The translations under genes were made by a program, and so were the position numbers. The notes below the pieces were generated by a model. It was given only the letters and a program-made list of their open reading frames with translations. It had not been told where the DNA came from and ran no database searches. From NCBI RefSeq assembly GCF_013044515.1, contig NZ_JABEPR010000001.1, positions 62,001 through 126,000 of the forward strand: 64,000 bases of DNA. The letters run 5' to 3'. Below, in pieces: positions 55,226-64,000 of this stretch; position 1 is the first letter of the stretch, and every line of letters starts with the position of its first letter. This DNA comes from Sphingomonas sp. ID1715. Lineage in GTDB: Bacteria > Pseudomonadota > Alphaproteobacteria > Sphingomonadales > Sphingomonadaceae.

Positions 55226-55710
55226 TGCCTCGCCATTCCGAAACCCGCCAGCTGCCCTACACGCCCGAACAGATGTTCGACCTGGTGGCCGATGTCGCGC
55301 GCTATGGCGAGTTTCTGCCCTGGGTGGCGGCGGTGCGGGTGCGTTCGAACAGCGCCACCGAAATGGTTGCCGACCTGATCGTCGGTTTCAAGGCGCTCAG
55401 GGAGCGGTTCACCAGCCGGGTGCATAAGGACCGGCCCGGGCACATCCATGTCGACTATCTGGAAGGGCCGCTCAAGCATCTGAGCAATGACTGGAAGTTT
55501 CGGCCTGACGGGCAGGGCGGCACGCTCGTCGATTTCTGCGTCGATTTCGCCTTCCGGAACCGCGTGTTCGAGGCGCTGGCCGGCCAGATGTTCGACACCG
55601 CGCTTCGCCGGATGATCAATGCGTTCGAGGAGCGGGCGGCCGTGCTCTACGGCGCCCGCGACAGCGCTGCTTCCGGCATCAGCAGTTCCAAAGCGCACAG
55701 CGCCGCCTGA
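55225..55710 (+). CDS. Coq10/RatA START-domain protein
   Basis: 161 residues. PRHSETRQLPYTPEQMFDLV, the GFKALRERFTSRV strand and PLKHLSNDWKFRP are the START-like Coq10/RatA motifs. Probably a ubiquinone-binding chaperone; the E. coli RatA 50S-blocking toxin belongs to the same family, so annotation as toxin is not supported by sequence alone. Its last 64 bases overlap the convergent pncC gene. Confidence 0.88.
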   Translation: MPRHSETRQLPYTPEQMFDLVADVARYGEFLPWVAAVRVRSNSATEMVADLIVGFKALRERFTSRVHKDRPGHIHVDYLEGPLKHLSNDWKFRPDGQGGTLVDFCVDFAFRNRVFEALAGQMFDTALRRMINAFEERAAVLYGARDSAASGISSSKAHSAA

Positions 55711-56189
55711 AGGCGAACCCCGCCGCGGCCGAGGTCTCCGAACTCGCGCCGCTCGGCCTTGATCTTGTCCGGTGGGGCGTCGCGTTCGGCGCGGGCGAAG
55801 ACCACCGTGCCGACCGGCTTTTTCTCCGTGCCGCCATCGGGCCCGGCAATGCCGGTGATGGCGACGGCGACATCCACCTCGGCCTTGTGCATCGCGCCTT
55901 GGGCCATCGCCCAGGCAGTGGCGATCGACACGGCGCCGAAGGTCTCCAGCACGTCGGTCGACACTCCGAGCATGCGCATCTTCGCATCATTGCCATAAGT
56001 GACGAAACTCGCCTCGAACACGTCCGAGGAACCCGAGATTTCCGTGAGCGCGGCGCCAACCAGGCCGCCGGTGCAGCTCTCGGCGACCGCGATGCGCCGT
56101 CCGGCCGCACGATTGGCCTCGGTCACCTCGCGCGCCTTCGCGACCAGCTCCGGCGGCAGCAGGGCCTCGGCATGCGGACGATCGTTCAT
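55647..56189 (-). CDS. pncC: CinA-family nicotinamide-nucleotide amidohydrolase
   Basis: 180 residues. AVAESCTGGLVGAALTE with the nucleophile Ser, VAVAITGIAGPDGGTEKKP and GTVVFA are the PncC/CinA C-terminal domain motifs. Deamidates NMN. Stand-alone, without the CinA N-terminal domain. Overlaps ispDF by four bases. Confidence 0.9.
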   Translation of the reverse strand: MNDRPHAEALLPPELVAKAREVTEANRAAGRRIAVAESCTGGLVGAALTEISGSSDVFEASFVTYGNDAKMRMLGVSTDVLETFGAVSIATAWAMAQGAMHKAEVDVAVAITGIAGPDGGTEKKPVGTVVFARAERDAPPDKIKAERREFGDLGRGGVRLQAALCALELLMPEAALSRAP

Positions 56190-57337
56190 GGAGAGACCTC
56201 ATACTGGCTGACGGTGGCGACCGCTTGGGCGGAGATGCCCTCGCCGCGTCCGGTGAAACCCAGCCGCTCGGTGGTGGTTGCCTTGACGCTGACGCGGGGC
56301 AGGGGAAGCGCCAGCAGTTCGGCAATCCGAGCGCGCATGGCGTCACGCTGAGGGCCGATCTTGGGCGCTTCGCAGACGATCGTCAGGTCGACATGCTCGA
56401 TGCGCGCGCCCGCTTGGGCGACCAAAGCGGCAGCGTGTTGCAGAAAGCGATCAGAGGATGCGCCGCGCCACCGGGAGTCGCTCGGCGGAAAATGCTGGCC
56501 GATGTCGCCGGCGCCGACCGCGCCGAGTAGCGCATCGGTCAGCGCGTGAAGCGCGACATCGGCGTCGGAATGCCCTGCCAGCCCCTTGTCGTGGGGAATA
56601 AGCAGACCACCGAGCCACAATTCTTCGCCCTCGGCGAGACGATGGACGTCGAGGCCCATGCCGGTGCGGAAGATGCGCTGGCCGAGCCGTGCTTCGGCGG
56701 CGGCGAAATCCTGTGCCTGGGTAATCTTTTCGAGCCGCACGTCGCCTAGGATGGTCGCGACCTCATATCCGACCGCGCGCAGCATCTGGGCGTCGTCGGT
56801 CGGCTCCGACTCATTCGTCCAGCTCGCATGGGCGGCACGGATCGCCTCGACGCGAAACGCCTGCGGAGTCTGGACGCGGAGCAGGGCGCTGCGGTTGACG
56901 ACTTCGCCCAGCATCTCCCCCGATTGCGCGAGCGTGTCAGCCACAGGCAGGACCGGAACGGCGCCTTGATGATCATTCAAGGCGGAAAGGAGGCGGTCGA
57001 TCACCTCGGCGGGGACGAACGGCCGGGCGGCGTCGTGGATCAGGACGCGCTCGGCATGGCCGATCGCCTCCAGCCCTGTCAGCACCGACAGCCGCCGCGT
57101 TGCGCCCCCAGGGGCGGTGGCAAGCAAGGCGCGCCCGGCAAGCGCCTCCTCCAGCATTCCGCGCTGATCTTCCCCCGTGACCACCACCACGCCGGACACA
57201 TCGGGATGTGCCACGAGGCCGTCATAGGCATGCGCGACCAATGCCTTGCCGGCCAGCCTGCGGAATTGCTTGGGCACGCCGCCGCCCGCGCGCGTGCCTT
57301 GGCCGGCGGCGACGATCAGGGCGACGGTCTTGCTCAC
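56186..57337 (-). CDS. ispDF: bifunctional IspD/IspF
   Basis: 383 residues. IspD half ([30 protein letters not shown]) to about 222, fused to IspF ([39 protein letters not shown]). Both MEP-pathway steps in one chain, as often in alphaproteobacteria. Divergent from dusB. Confidence 0.96.
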   Translation of the reverse strand: MSKTVALIVAAGQGTRAGGGVPKQFRRLAGKALVAHAYDGLVAHPDVSGVVVVTGEDQRGMLEEALAGRALLATAPGGATRRLSVLTGLEAIGHAERVLIHDAARPFVPAEVIDRLLSALNDHQGAVPVLPVADTLAQSGEMLGEVVNRSALLRVQTPQAFRVEAIRAAHASWTNESEPTDDAQMLRAVGYEVATILGDVRLEKITQAQDFAAAEARLGQRIFRTGMGLDVHRLAEGEELWLGGLLIPHDKGLAGHSDADVALHALTDALLGAVGAGDIGQHFPPSDSRWRGASSDRFLQHAAALVAQAGARIEHVDLTIVCEAPKIGPQRDAMRARIAELLALPLPRVSVKATTTERLGFTGRGEGISAQAVATVSQYEVSP

Positions 57338-57402
57338 TTCCGCCCGTTAGCGGGCCGCCGCCTTGTCGAAAAGGGGCGCAGACGCTATGTGCCCGCCCCT
57401 CA

Positions 57403-58401
57403 ATGGCACAGTTGACGCCCATCCAGGTCGGCCCGGTGCGGATCGACAGCCCCGTGCTGCTGGCGCCGATGACCGGCGTCACCGATCTGCCATTCCGCCG
57501 CATCGTGCGGCGCTTCGGCTCGGGTTTGAACGTCACCGAGATGATCGCCAGCCAGGCAATGATCCGAGAGACGCGCCAATCACTGCAGAAGGCCGCTTGG
57601 GATCCGATCGAGGAACCGGTATCGATGCAGCTCGCCGGCTGCAGCCCTACCGAAATGGCCGAAGCCGCCCGGCTCAACGAGGATCGGGGCGCGGCGATCA
57701 TCGACATCAACATGGGCTGCCCGGTCAAGAAGGTCGTCAATGGCGACGCCGGCTCCGCGTTGATGCGCCAGATCCCGCTCGCGACCGCGATCATCGACGC
57801 AACCGTCAAGGCGGTGAAGGTGCCGGTCACCCTCAAGATGCGGATGGGGTGGGACCATCATAGCCTGAACGCCCCCGAGCTCGCGCGGATCGCCGAGGGT
57901 CTGGGGGTGAAAATGATCACCGTCCATGGCCGCACGCGCTGCCAGATGTATCGCGGCGAGGCGGATTGGGCGTTCGTCCGGCAGGTCAAGGATGCGGTCG
58001 AGCTGCCGGTGATCGTCAATGGCGACATCTGCTCGATCGACGATGCCGAACAGGCGCTCGAGCAATCGGGTGCGGACGGCGTGATGATCGGGCGCGGTGC
58101 TTACGGCAAGCCGTGGCTGCTCCGCCAGGTGATGCACTGGTTCGCCACCGGGCACCGGCTGCCCGAGCCGAGCATCGAAGAGCAGTATCACCTGATCGTC
58201 GAGCATTATCACGCGATGCTCGATCACTACGGCGAGCTGACCGGCGTCAACATGATGCGCAAGCATATCGGCTGGTACACGCGCGGGCTGCACGGGTCGG
58301 CCGAGTTCCGCAACCGCATCAACCAGGAAGCGAGCAGTGCCAGGGCGCTCGCCATGTTGCGCGAATTCTACACTCCCTGGCTGAGCCGCGCCGCGGCCTG
58401 A
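57403..58401 (+). CDS. dusB: tRNA-dihydrouridine synthase (DusB/NifR3)
   Basis: 332 residues. [17 protein letters not shown], catalytic C106 in [17 protein letters not shown] and the FMN phosphate site in [12 protein letters not shown]. Reduces uridine in tRNA D-loops. First gene of the Ntr locus; in most alphaproteobacteria ntrB-ntrC follow, but here ntrY is next. Confidence 0.96.
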   Translation: MAQLTPIQVGPVRIDSPVLLAPMTGVTDLPFRRIVRRFGSGLNVTEMIASQAMIRETRQSLQKAAWDPIEEPVSMQLAGCSPTEMAEAARLNEDRGAAIIDINMGCPVKKVVNGDAGSALMRQIPLATAIIDATVKAVKVPVTLKMRMGWDHHSLNAPELARIAEGLGVKMITVHGRTRCQMYRGEADWAFVRQVKDAVELPVIVNGDICSIDDAEQALEQSGADGVMIGRGAYGKPWLLRQVMHWFATGHRLPEPSIEEQYHLIVEHYHAMLDHYGELTGVNMMRKHIGWYTRGLHGSAEFRNRINQEASSARALAMLREFYTPWLSRAAA

Positions 58402-58421
58402 GCGGCTCTCGCGCCAAGTCG

Positions 58422-58476
58422 CTGTTGCGAAAGCGCAACAGAGGTTTGGCTTGACGGAAAACTGTTGTATCGATGC
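58422..58476 (+). promoter_or_regulatory. two inverted repeats before ntrY
   Basis: CTGTTGCG-AAAG-CGCAACAG (58422-58441) is a perfect 8-bp inverted repeat; GTTGTATCGATGCAAC (58464-58479) is a near-palindrome (14 of 16 positions). Both share the TGTTG/CAACA half-site. They could be a terminator after dusB or operators for ntrYX. Confidence 0.4.
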
Positions 58477-58480
58477 AACG

Positions 58481-60724
58481 ATGACGGCCGCCCAGGCTAT
58501 TGATTCACGACGTCCCCGCTGGCGCCGCACCTTGTCGGTGATCCAGCGGCGCTCGCGTTACATGCCGGCGGTGGAGCTGCTGACGCTGGCGGTCGCGATC
58601 GCGATCGGCGTGGGCAGCTATTTCCTGCTCGACCGCCAGCCAAGCGATCGGCCGTTGACGCCGCCCTTGGTTGCGCTGCTGCTGGTCGCGAACCTTGTGC
58701 CGGCCATTGCCCTGCTCGTGCTGTGGGGCCGGCGCGTGGCGAAGAAGCGCGCTGCCCAGTCGCCAGTTGGAGGGGGAGGGCGGCTGCACGTCCGCCTCGT
58801 CGCGCTTTTTTCCGTGATCGCCGCCGTGCCGACGCTGCTGGTCGTGATCTTTGCGTCGCTGCTGTTCCAATATGGCGTCGAGTTCTGGTTCTCGGACCGA
58901 GCGCGCGGCATGCTCGAAAATGCCGGCGAGCTGGCGCAGGGCTATTATCAGGAAAAGCGGCAGGACGTTGCCGCTGAGACCGTCACCATGGCCGGCGACC
59001 TGCGCGACTATCTCGGTCAGGCGCGATCGGATAGCCCTGAGTTTGTCGAGGGCTATGGCTGGCAGGTGCTGTCTCGCGAGTTCAGCGAGTCGGCGATCGT
59101 GTCGATCGGCCCAGACGGTACCGCCCGCACCCTCGCCATGGTGAACCCGGATTCGCGCCCGGTCGAACGACGAGTCTCGCCGGAAATCGTCGGGCGCCTG
59201 CTGCGCGGGGAGAGCGTGGTGGTGACGGACAGTCCCGACCGCATCGAAGCCGTCACTCGGCTGCAGCCCAACACCAACACCTTCCTCTACAATTCGCGCA
59301 TCTCCGATCCGCAAGCACTGGCCCAAACCGCGCGCGCCAAGGCGGTGCTGAAGGATTATGACGCGTTGCTGGAGCGCTCCCGCGTGCTGCAGCTGCGCTT
59401 CAATGCCGCGCTATTGCTGATCTCTCTGCTGGTCGTCGGTGCCGCCGTGTGGATCGCGCTGCGGGTCGCCGACCGGCTGGTGCGGCCCGTCGGCGAATTG
59501 GTCGATGCCGCGCGGAAGGTAACCGCGGGCGATCTCTCCGCCCGGGTCGCGACGCCGCGGGAGCGGGACGAGATCGGCACGCTCGCCAATGCCTTCAATC
59601 GCATGACCCGGCGGCTCGAGGAACAGACGCAGCAGCTCGTCGGCGCCAACGACCTTCTCGACCGACGCCGCGCCTTCACGGAAGCGGTGCTTTCCGGCGT
59701 CACGGCCGGGGTCGTGTCGGTAGACCCCGATCGCAGCATCCGCCTGATGAACAGTTCGGCCGCCGCCCTGCTCAAATCAGGCGATCATGCCGTCGGCAGG
59801 ACGCTCGACGAGATCGCGCCGGAACTCGCGGCCATGCTGGGGAAGGGCGATTGCGAGCAGGTTGTGCAGCTGACCAGCGGCGGCGAGCCGCGCACGCTGG
59901 CTGTCAAGATCGTGGTCACCGATCCGGGCTCGGTCCTCACTTTCGACGACATCACCGAGCAGCTGCTGGACCAGCGTCGCGCCGCCTGGTCGGACGTCGC
60001 GCGGCGGATCGCGCACGAGATCAAGAATCCGCTCACGCCTATCCAGCTCGCCGCGGAACGGCTCCAGCGCCGCTATGGCAAGGAGATCGAGAGCGACCGC
60101 TCAACGTTCGACCGGTTGACCGAGACGATCGTGCGGCAGGTCGGCGACTTGCGGCGGATGGTCGACGAATTCTCGTCCTTCGCGCGGATGCCCAAGCCCT
60201 TGTTCCGCGAGGAGCCGGTGGTCGATATCGGTCGCCAGGCGCTGTTCCTGCACGAGGTTGCGCACCCGACGATCCGCTTTTCGTTCGACGCGCCGGAGCC
60301 GCCGCCGCTGCTGGTCTGCGACCGCCGCCAGCTCGGCCAGGCGCTCACCAATATCGTCAAGAACGCGGTAGAAGCGATCGAGCGGAAAGAGGAGATCGGC
60401 GAGGGCTTTGTGAGCATGCGCATCACGGAGCCCGATGAGCGCCGGCTGATCATCGAGGTCGCGGACAATGGCGCCGGGCTGCCGGCCGACCGCAGCCGCC
60501 TCTTCGAACCTTATATGACGACCCGCGCCCGCGGCACGGGCCTCGGCCTCGCCATCGTCAAGAAGATCGTCGAGGAACATTTCGGCACGATCGAGCTGAA
60601 GGATCGGGACGGGGGCGGCACTCTGGTCTGCATCTCGCTCGATCGCGAAGCGCTGGCGCCGCTCGCCGACGCCAATGCGGAGATTGAAGAAGAACGCGCG
60701 CCGATCGCGCTGACACGGAGCTGA
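58481..60724 (+). CDS. ntrY: NtrY-type sensor histidine kinase
   Basis: 747 residues from ATG 58481 (a TTG at 58451 is possible). Two or three N-terminal membrane helices and a later one (about 313-336) flank a periplasmic domain; then HAMP, PAS (about 400-490), HisKA with H512 in RRIAHEIKNPLTPIQL, and HATPase with NIVKNAVEAIE and DNGAGLP. Nitrogen and redox sensing in other alphaproteobacteria. Partner NtrX is next. Confidence 0.94.
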   Translation: MTAAQAIDSRRPRWRRTLSVIQRRSRYMPAVELLTLAVAIAIGVGSYFLLDRQPSDRPLTPPLVALLLVANLVPAIALLVLWGRRVAKKRAAQSPVGGGGRLHVRLVALFSVIAAVPTLLVVIFASLLFQYGVEFWFSDRARGMLENAGELAQGYYQEKRQDVAAETVTMAGDLRDYLGQARSDSPEFVEGYGWQVLSREFSESAIVSIGPDGTARTLAMVNPDSRPVERRVSPEIVGRLLRGESVVVTDSPDRIEAVTRLQPNTNTFLYNSRISDPQALAQTARAKAVLKDYDALLERSRVLQLRFNAALLLISLLVVGAAVWIALRVADRLVRPVGELVDAARKVTAGDLSARVATPRERDEIGTLANAFNRMTRRLEEQTQQLVGANDLLDRRRAFTEAVLSGVTAGVVSVDPDRSIRLMNSSAAALLKSGDHAVGRTLDEIAPELAAMLGKGDCEQVVQLTSGGEPRTLAVKIVVTDPGSVLTFDDITEQLLDQRRAAWSDVARRIAHEIKNPLTPIQLAAERLQRRYGKEIESDRSTFDRLTETIVRQVGDLRRMVDEFSSFARMPKPLFREEPVVDIGRQALFLHEVAHPTIRFSFDAPEPPPLLVCDRRQLGQALTNIVKNAVEAIERKEEIGEGFVSMRITEPDERRLIIEVADNGAGLPADRSRLFEPYMTTRARGTGLGLAIVKKIVEEHFGTIELKDRDGGGTLVCISLDREALAPLADANAEIEEERAPIALTRS

Positions 60725-60727
60725 GGA

Positions 60728-62110
60728 GTGGCGCTGGACGTACTCATCGTCGATGACGAGCAGGATATTCGCGATCTCGTCGCCGGCGTGCTGGAAGACG
60801 AAGGCTATACGGCGCGCAGTGCCGCGGACAGCGATGCGGCGCTGGACGCGATCCGGGACCGGCGGCCCTCGCTGGTGCTGCTGGACGTGTGGCTGACCGG
60901 GTCGAAGCTCGACGGCCTGGAACTGCTCGACGAGATCAAGCGGCGCGATCCCTCGCTACCGGTGCTCGTGATCTCAGGCCACGGCAATCTCGACACCGCC
61001 GTTGCCGCGGTGCGCAAGGGCGCCGCCGACTTCATCGAGAAGCCGTTCGAGGCGGAGCGGCTGCTGCTGCTCGTCTCGCGCGCCACGGAAACCGAACGAC
61101 TCCGGCGCGAAAACGCCAATCTGAAGGCCCAGGTCGGTGGCGGCGACGAGCTGACGGGCAGTTCCTCGGCGATCAACCAGGTGCGGGCGACGCTTAAGCG
61201 TGTGGCCGCGACGGGCAGCCGGGTGCTGATCTCCGGGCCCGCCGGCGTGGGCAAGGAGGTCGCGGCCCGCCTGCTCCACATGTGGAGCCCGCGCGTCGAG
61301 GCGCCCTTCGTCGTCGTCAGCGCCGCGCGGATGACGCCCGAGCGGGTGGAGGAGGAATTGTTCGGAGTGGAGGAGGGGGGCGAGCTCGCTCGACCCGGCC
61401 TCCTGGAGCAGGCGCATGGCGGAACGCTCTTTCTCGACGAGATCGCCGACATGCCGACCACGACCCAAGCCAAGATCCTGCGGGTGCTGACCGACCAAAG
61501 CTTCGCGCGGGTCGGCGGCCAGCGCACGGTCAAGGTCGATGTGCGGGTGGTCTCGGCGACCTCGCGGCACCTGCCGGACGAAATCGGCGCGGGGCGCTTC
61601 CGCGAGGATCTCTATTACCGGCTGAACGTGGTGCCGGTGCACCTGCCGCCGCTGGCAGAACGGCGGGAGGACATCCCGGCGCTGGTCGACCATTTCGTCG
61701 CCCGCTATGCGTCCGAACGGCGGGTGCCGACGCCCGAGGTGGCGATGGACGCGATGGCAGCTCTCCAGGCCTATGACTGGCCGGGCAATGTCCGCCAGCT
61801 GCGCAACATCGTCGAGCGCACGATCATCATGGCGCCCGGCGACCGCATCGGGCGGGTCGATATCGACATGCTGCCCCCGGAGGTGCTCAGCGACCAGCCG
61901 CAGCTCGCCTCCAATGCGGCGCAAACCGCGATGATGGGCGCGCCGCTGCGGGAGGCGCGAGAGACGTTCGAGCGCGAATATCTGCGCGTGCAGATCCGCC
62001 GCTTTTCCGGGAACATCTCGCGCACGGCGAGCTTCATCGGCATGGAGCGTTCGGCACTTCACCGGAAGCTGAAGCTGCTGGGCCTCGCCGATGTGAAGGA
62101 CGAAGAGTAG
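60728..62110 (+). CDS. ntrX: NtrX-type response regulator without GAFTGA
   Basis: 460 residues from GTG with GAGGA upstream. Receiver domain with D53 ([10 protein letters not shown]), an AAA+ domain with Walker A GPAGVGKE and [11 protein letters not shown], and a Fis-type helix-turn-helix end ([20 protein letters not shown]). The loop usually GAFTGA is missing between ELFGVEEGG and GLLEQAHGG, as known for NtrX, so sigma-54 activation is unlikely and it probably acts on sigma-70 promoters. Confidence 0.94.
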   Translation: MALDVLIVDDEQDIRDLVAGVLEDEGYTARSAADSDAALDAIRDRRPSLVLLDVWLTGSKLDGLELLDEIKRRDPSLPVLVISGHGNLDTAVAAVRKGAADFIEKPFEAERLLLLVSRATETERLRRENANLKAQVGGGDELTGSSSAINQVRATLKRVAATGSRVLISGPAGVGKEVAARLLHMWSPRVEAPFVVVSAARMTPERVEEELFGVEEGGELARPGLLEQAHGGTLFLDEIADMPTTTQAKILRVLTDQSFARVGGQRTVKVDVRVVSATSRHLPDEIGAGRFREDLYYRLNVVPVHLPPLAERREDIPALVDHFVARYASERRVPTPEVAMDAMAALQAYDWPGNVRQLRNIVERTIIMAPGDRIGRVDIDMLPPEVLSDQPQLASNAAQTAMMGAPLREARETFEREYLRVQIRRFSGNISRTASFIGMERSALHRKLKLLGLADVKDEE

Positions 62111-62198
62111 CGACTCGACGCTCCGTGGCTTTGCGGCTATGGAGCGGGCGCTTCCACAGGGGGAGCCGAGAAGCCGCCAACAAGAGCGGAGGCATGAC

Positions 62199-62684
62199 AT
62201 GGCCGACAGGGTCAATAATCTTCAGGACATCTTCCTGAATTCGTTACGCAAGTCGAAGACGCCGGTGACCATGTTCCTGGTCAAGGGCGTCAAGCTTCAG
62301 GGCATCATTACCTGGTTCGACAATTTCTCGGTGCTGCTGCGCCGGGATGGCAATTCGCAGCTTGTCTACAAGCATGCGATATCGACTGTGATGCCGGCTG
62401 GTCCCGTCGATCTCGCGCTGATCGAGAAGGCGTTCACCGACGGACAGAAGAAATCGGGCGGCCTGCAGGAAGTGTTCCTCAATGCCGTTCGCCGCAGCGA
62501 AGAGCCGGTAACGATGTTCCTCGTGAACGGCGTGATGCTGCAGGGGGAGGTGGCGGCATTCGACCTGTTCTGCCTGCTGCTTCGTCGCGAGAGCCAGACG
62601 CAATTGGTCTACAAGCATGCCATCTCGACCGTGCAGCCGGCGCATCCGCTGAATCTGGCTGAAGAGCAGGCGCAGGGCGACTGA
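62199..62684 (+). CDS. hfq: tandem (two-domain) RNA chaperone Hfq
   Basis: 161 residues, twice the core length. Sm domain 1 is residues 8-66 and domain 2 residues 89-147, joined by a 22-residue linker. Counting by eye, 38 of 59 aligned residues are the same. Both keep YKHAIST (57-63, 138-144) for U-rich RNA binding on the proximal face. Domain 1 has VKGVKLQG and RKSK at the rim; domain 2 has VNGVMLQG and RRSE, so the distal-face Lys is Met there. Three copies could build a six-domain ring. ATG 62199 is chosen to begin at the usual Hfq N-terminus. Confidence 0.93.
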   Translation: MADRVNNLQDIFLNSLRKSKTPVTMFLVKGVKLQGIITWFDNFSVLLRRDGNSQLVYKHAISTVMPAGPVDLALIEKAFTDGQKKSGGLQEVFLNAVRRSEEPVTMFLVNGVMLQGEVAAFDLFCLLLRRESQTQLVYKHAISTVQPAHPLNLAEEQAQGD

Positions 62685-62727
62685 AGCACCCGTTTGATCG
62701 GGTGGCGATCGTTCCTATCTGTAGGCC

Positions 62728-64000
62728 ATGACCGGCTTCCAGCGTGACTATGACGAATTCGCCCGCGGCGCTCGCGCGGTGATCGCCTATCCCGACCTGC
62801 GCAATGCGGACGGGCGGGACACGTCCGCACGCCTGGACGAGGCTGCGGGCCTTGCCGAAGCCATCGGCATCGAAGTGGTCGAGCGGCTGGCTTTTCGCGT
62901 GCGCGCGCCCAAGCCCGCCACCCTGTTCGGCAGCGGCCAGGTCGAGGAGATCGCCACCGCGGTCCGCGCGCAGGAAGCGGATTTGGTCATCGTCGACGGC
63001 GCGATCACGCCGGTGCAACAGCGTAACCTGGAGGAGGGGACCAAGGCCAAGGTCATCGACCGCACGGGCCTCATTCTGGAAATATTCGGCGAGCGTGCAG
63101 CCACTGCCGAGGGCCGGCTGCAGGTCGAACTCGCCCATCTCGACTATCAGGCGGGACGGCTGGTGCGCAGCTGGACCCACCTCGAGCGGCAGCGCGGCGG
63201 CTTCGGCTTCCTCGGCGGCCCCGGTGAAACGCAGATCGAGGCCGACCGCCGGCTGATCCGCGACCGCATGGCCAAGCTGCGGCGGGAACTGGAGACGGTC
63301 AGCCGCACGCGCACGCTCCACCGCGACCGACGCAAGCGAGCGCCGTGGCCGGTAATCGCGCTGGTCGGTTACACCAATGCCGGCAAGTCGACGCTGTTCA
63401 ACCGCCTGACCGGAGCGGACGTGATGGCGGAAAATCTGCTGTTCGCGACGCTCGACCCAACCATGCGGCAGATCGCGCTGCCGGGCCTCGATAAGGCGAT
63501 TCTTTCGGACACGGTCGGCTTCGTGTCCGACCTGCCGACGCAGCTCGTCGCCGCCTTTCGGGCGACGCTCGAGGAGGTCATTTCCGCCGATCTAATCATC
63601 CATGTCCGTGACATTGCCCATCCAGACAGCGATTCCCAGCGCGCCGACGTCGAACGTGTGCTGGCGGAGATCGGCGCCGAGGCGCCCAAGATCGAGGCGT
63701 GGAACAAGCTCGACAGCCTCGATCCAGAGCAGCGCAGCCTGGTAGAGGCCGATGCCGCGCGCCGGGACGATGTCGTCCTGATCTCCGCGCTTGGCGGGGA
63801 AGGGGTGGACCGTCTCACCCGCCTGGTTTCCGATCGGTTAACCACTGCCAATCGCCTGCGACATATCGAGCTGCCGCTGACCGAGGGCGCTGCGGCGGCC
63901 TGGCTGCACGAGCATGGCGAAGTGGTCGGCCAGGAGACGATCGATGGCGACCGCATCGCCTATGACGTGCGCCTGTCGGACGCGGAATATAGCCGCTTTC
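62728..64000 (+). CDS. hflX: GTPase HflX, 3' end outside the window
   Basis: 424 codons are present and the frame is open at the edge. HflX N-terminal domain (LFGSGQVEEIA, then RTGLILEIF), GGFGFLGGPGETQIEADRR, Walker A GYTNAGKST at 214-222, ILSDTVGF (G3) and NKLD (G4). Ribosome-splitting heat-shock GTPase. Follows hfq by 43 bases, as is usual. Confidence 0.95.
   Translation, partial: MTGFQRDYDEFARGARAVIAYPDLRNADGRDTSARLDEAAGLAEAIGIEVVERLAFRVRAPKPATLFGSGQVEEIATAVRAQEADLVIVDGAITPVQQRNLEEGTKAKVIDRTGLILEIFGERAATAEGRLQVELAHLDYQAGRLVRSWTHLERQRGGFGFLGGPGETQIEADRRLIRDRMAKLRRELETVSRTRTLHRDRRKRAPWPVIALVGYTNAGKSTLFNRLTGADVMAENLLFATLDPTMRQIALPGLDKAILSDTVGFVSDLPTQLVAAFRATLEEVISADLIIHVRDIAHPDSDSQRADVERVLAEIGAEAPKIEAWNKLDSLDPEQRSLVEADAARRDDVVLISALGGEGVDRLTRLVSDRLTTANRLRHIELPLTEGAAAAWLHEHGEVVGQETIDGDRIAYDVRLSDAEYSRF

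Noticed and set aside
55225-55710. Toxin-antitoxin module (RatA-like toxin)
   Set aside because: The gene follows lipA in the usual Coq10-like position, and no antitoxin-like partner lies beside it.

Overview
The window is a continuous, GC-rich piece of an alphaproteobacterial chromosome, most likely from a member of the Sphingomonadaceae (Sphingomonas or a close relative). Pointers are the rpsT-dnaA pair, a TonB receptor end, a PEP-CTERM protein, an AmpG-like permease, the dusB-ntrY-ntrX-hfq-hflX order, an hfq gene with two Sm domains, many CCCCGG- or TTCGA-type palindromes, and a bamA-skp-fabZ locus with no lpxD, lpxA or lpxB. The last point fits a group known to replace LPS with glycosphingolipids. 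The genes are mostly core housekeeping genes. There are no integrases, transposases, CRISPR arrays or rRNA operons; one tRNA (Leu-CAA) is present.

Layout. 1-2949: end of a TonB receptor, rpsT, dnaA, a GNAT acetyltransferase. 3017-4871: an island of eight very small genes in two divergent groups around an AT-richer spacer, one encoding an Rmf/CrpP-like ribosome modulation factor. 4978-6499: a DUF4136 lipoprotein and a PEP-CTERM protein. 6530-9740 (minus): secB-murJ-trpS. 9914-12331 (plus): a Tim44-domain protein, mltA and an Smr-domain protein. 12386-16525: a GGDEF-EAL protein, an AmpG-like permease, a heme-oxygenase-like diiron protein. 16519-22395 (minus): lapA-pyrF-trpF-trpB-trpA-accD-folC, mostly joined by 4-base overlaps. 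22428-32275 (minus): a patatin, an EEP-family phosphatase, an S9 peptidase, a UvrD/PcrA helicase, an EamA transporter, rsmD and a large-subunit pseudouridine synthase.

32347-39703: a lone receiver domain, a Rieske oxygenase, a PhnD-like binding protein, a DUF805 protein, tRNA-Leu, a CPA2 antiporter, an FAD monooxygenase and icd. 39816-41350: psd-pssA for phosphatidylethanolamine. 41283-41507: a small membrane protein behind a probable LexA-controlled promoter. 41718-52970: the conserved translation and envelope cluster rpsB-tsf-pyrH-frr-uppS-cdsA-dxr-rseP-bamA-skp-fabZ, then rpmE. 53036-57337: a secreted protein, carbonic anhydrase, lipA, a Coq10/RatA protein, pncC and ispDF. 57403-64000: dusB-ntrY-ntrX-hfq-hflX, with hflX cut by the window edge.

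The most interesting signals are (1) two GTTC-N7-GTTC boxes sharing an extended core, one at the UvrD helicase start and one inside the promoter of the 74-residue membrane protein, suggesting an SOS-induced small membrane effector; (2) the tandem Hfq with two diverged halves; (3) the small-protein island with the Rmf/CrpP homologue; (4) palindromic repeats read in frame inside an Smr protein and at the end of a pseudouridine synthase.
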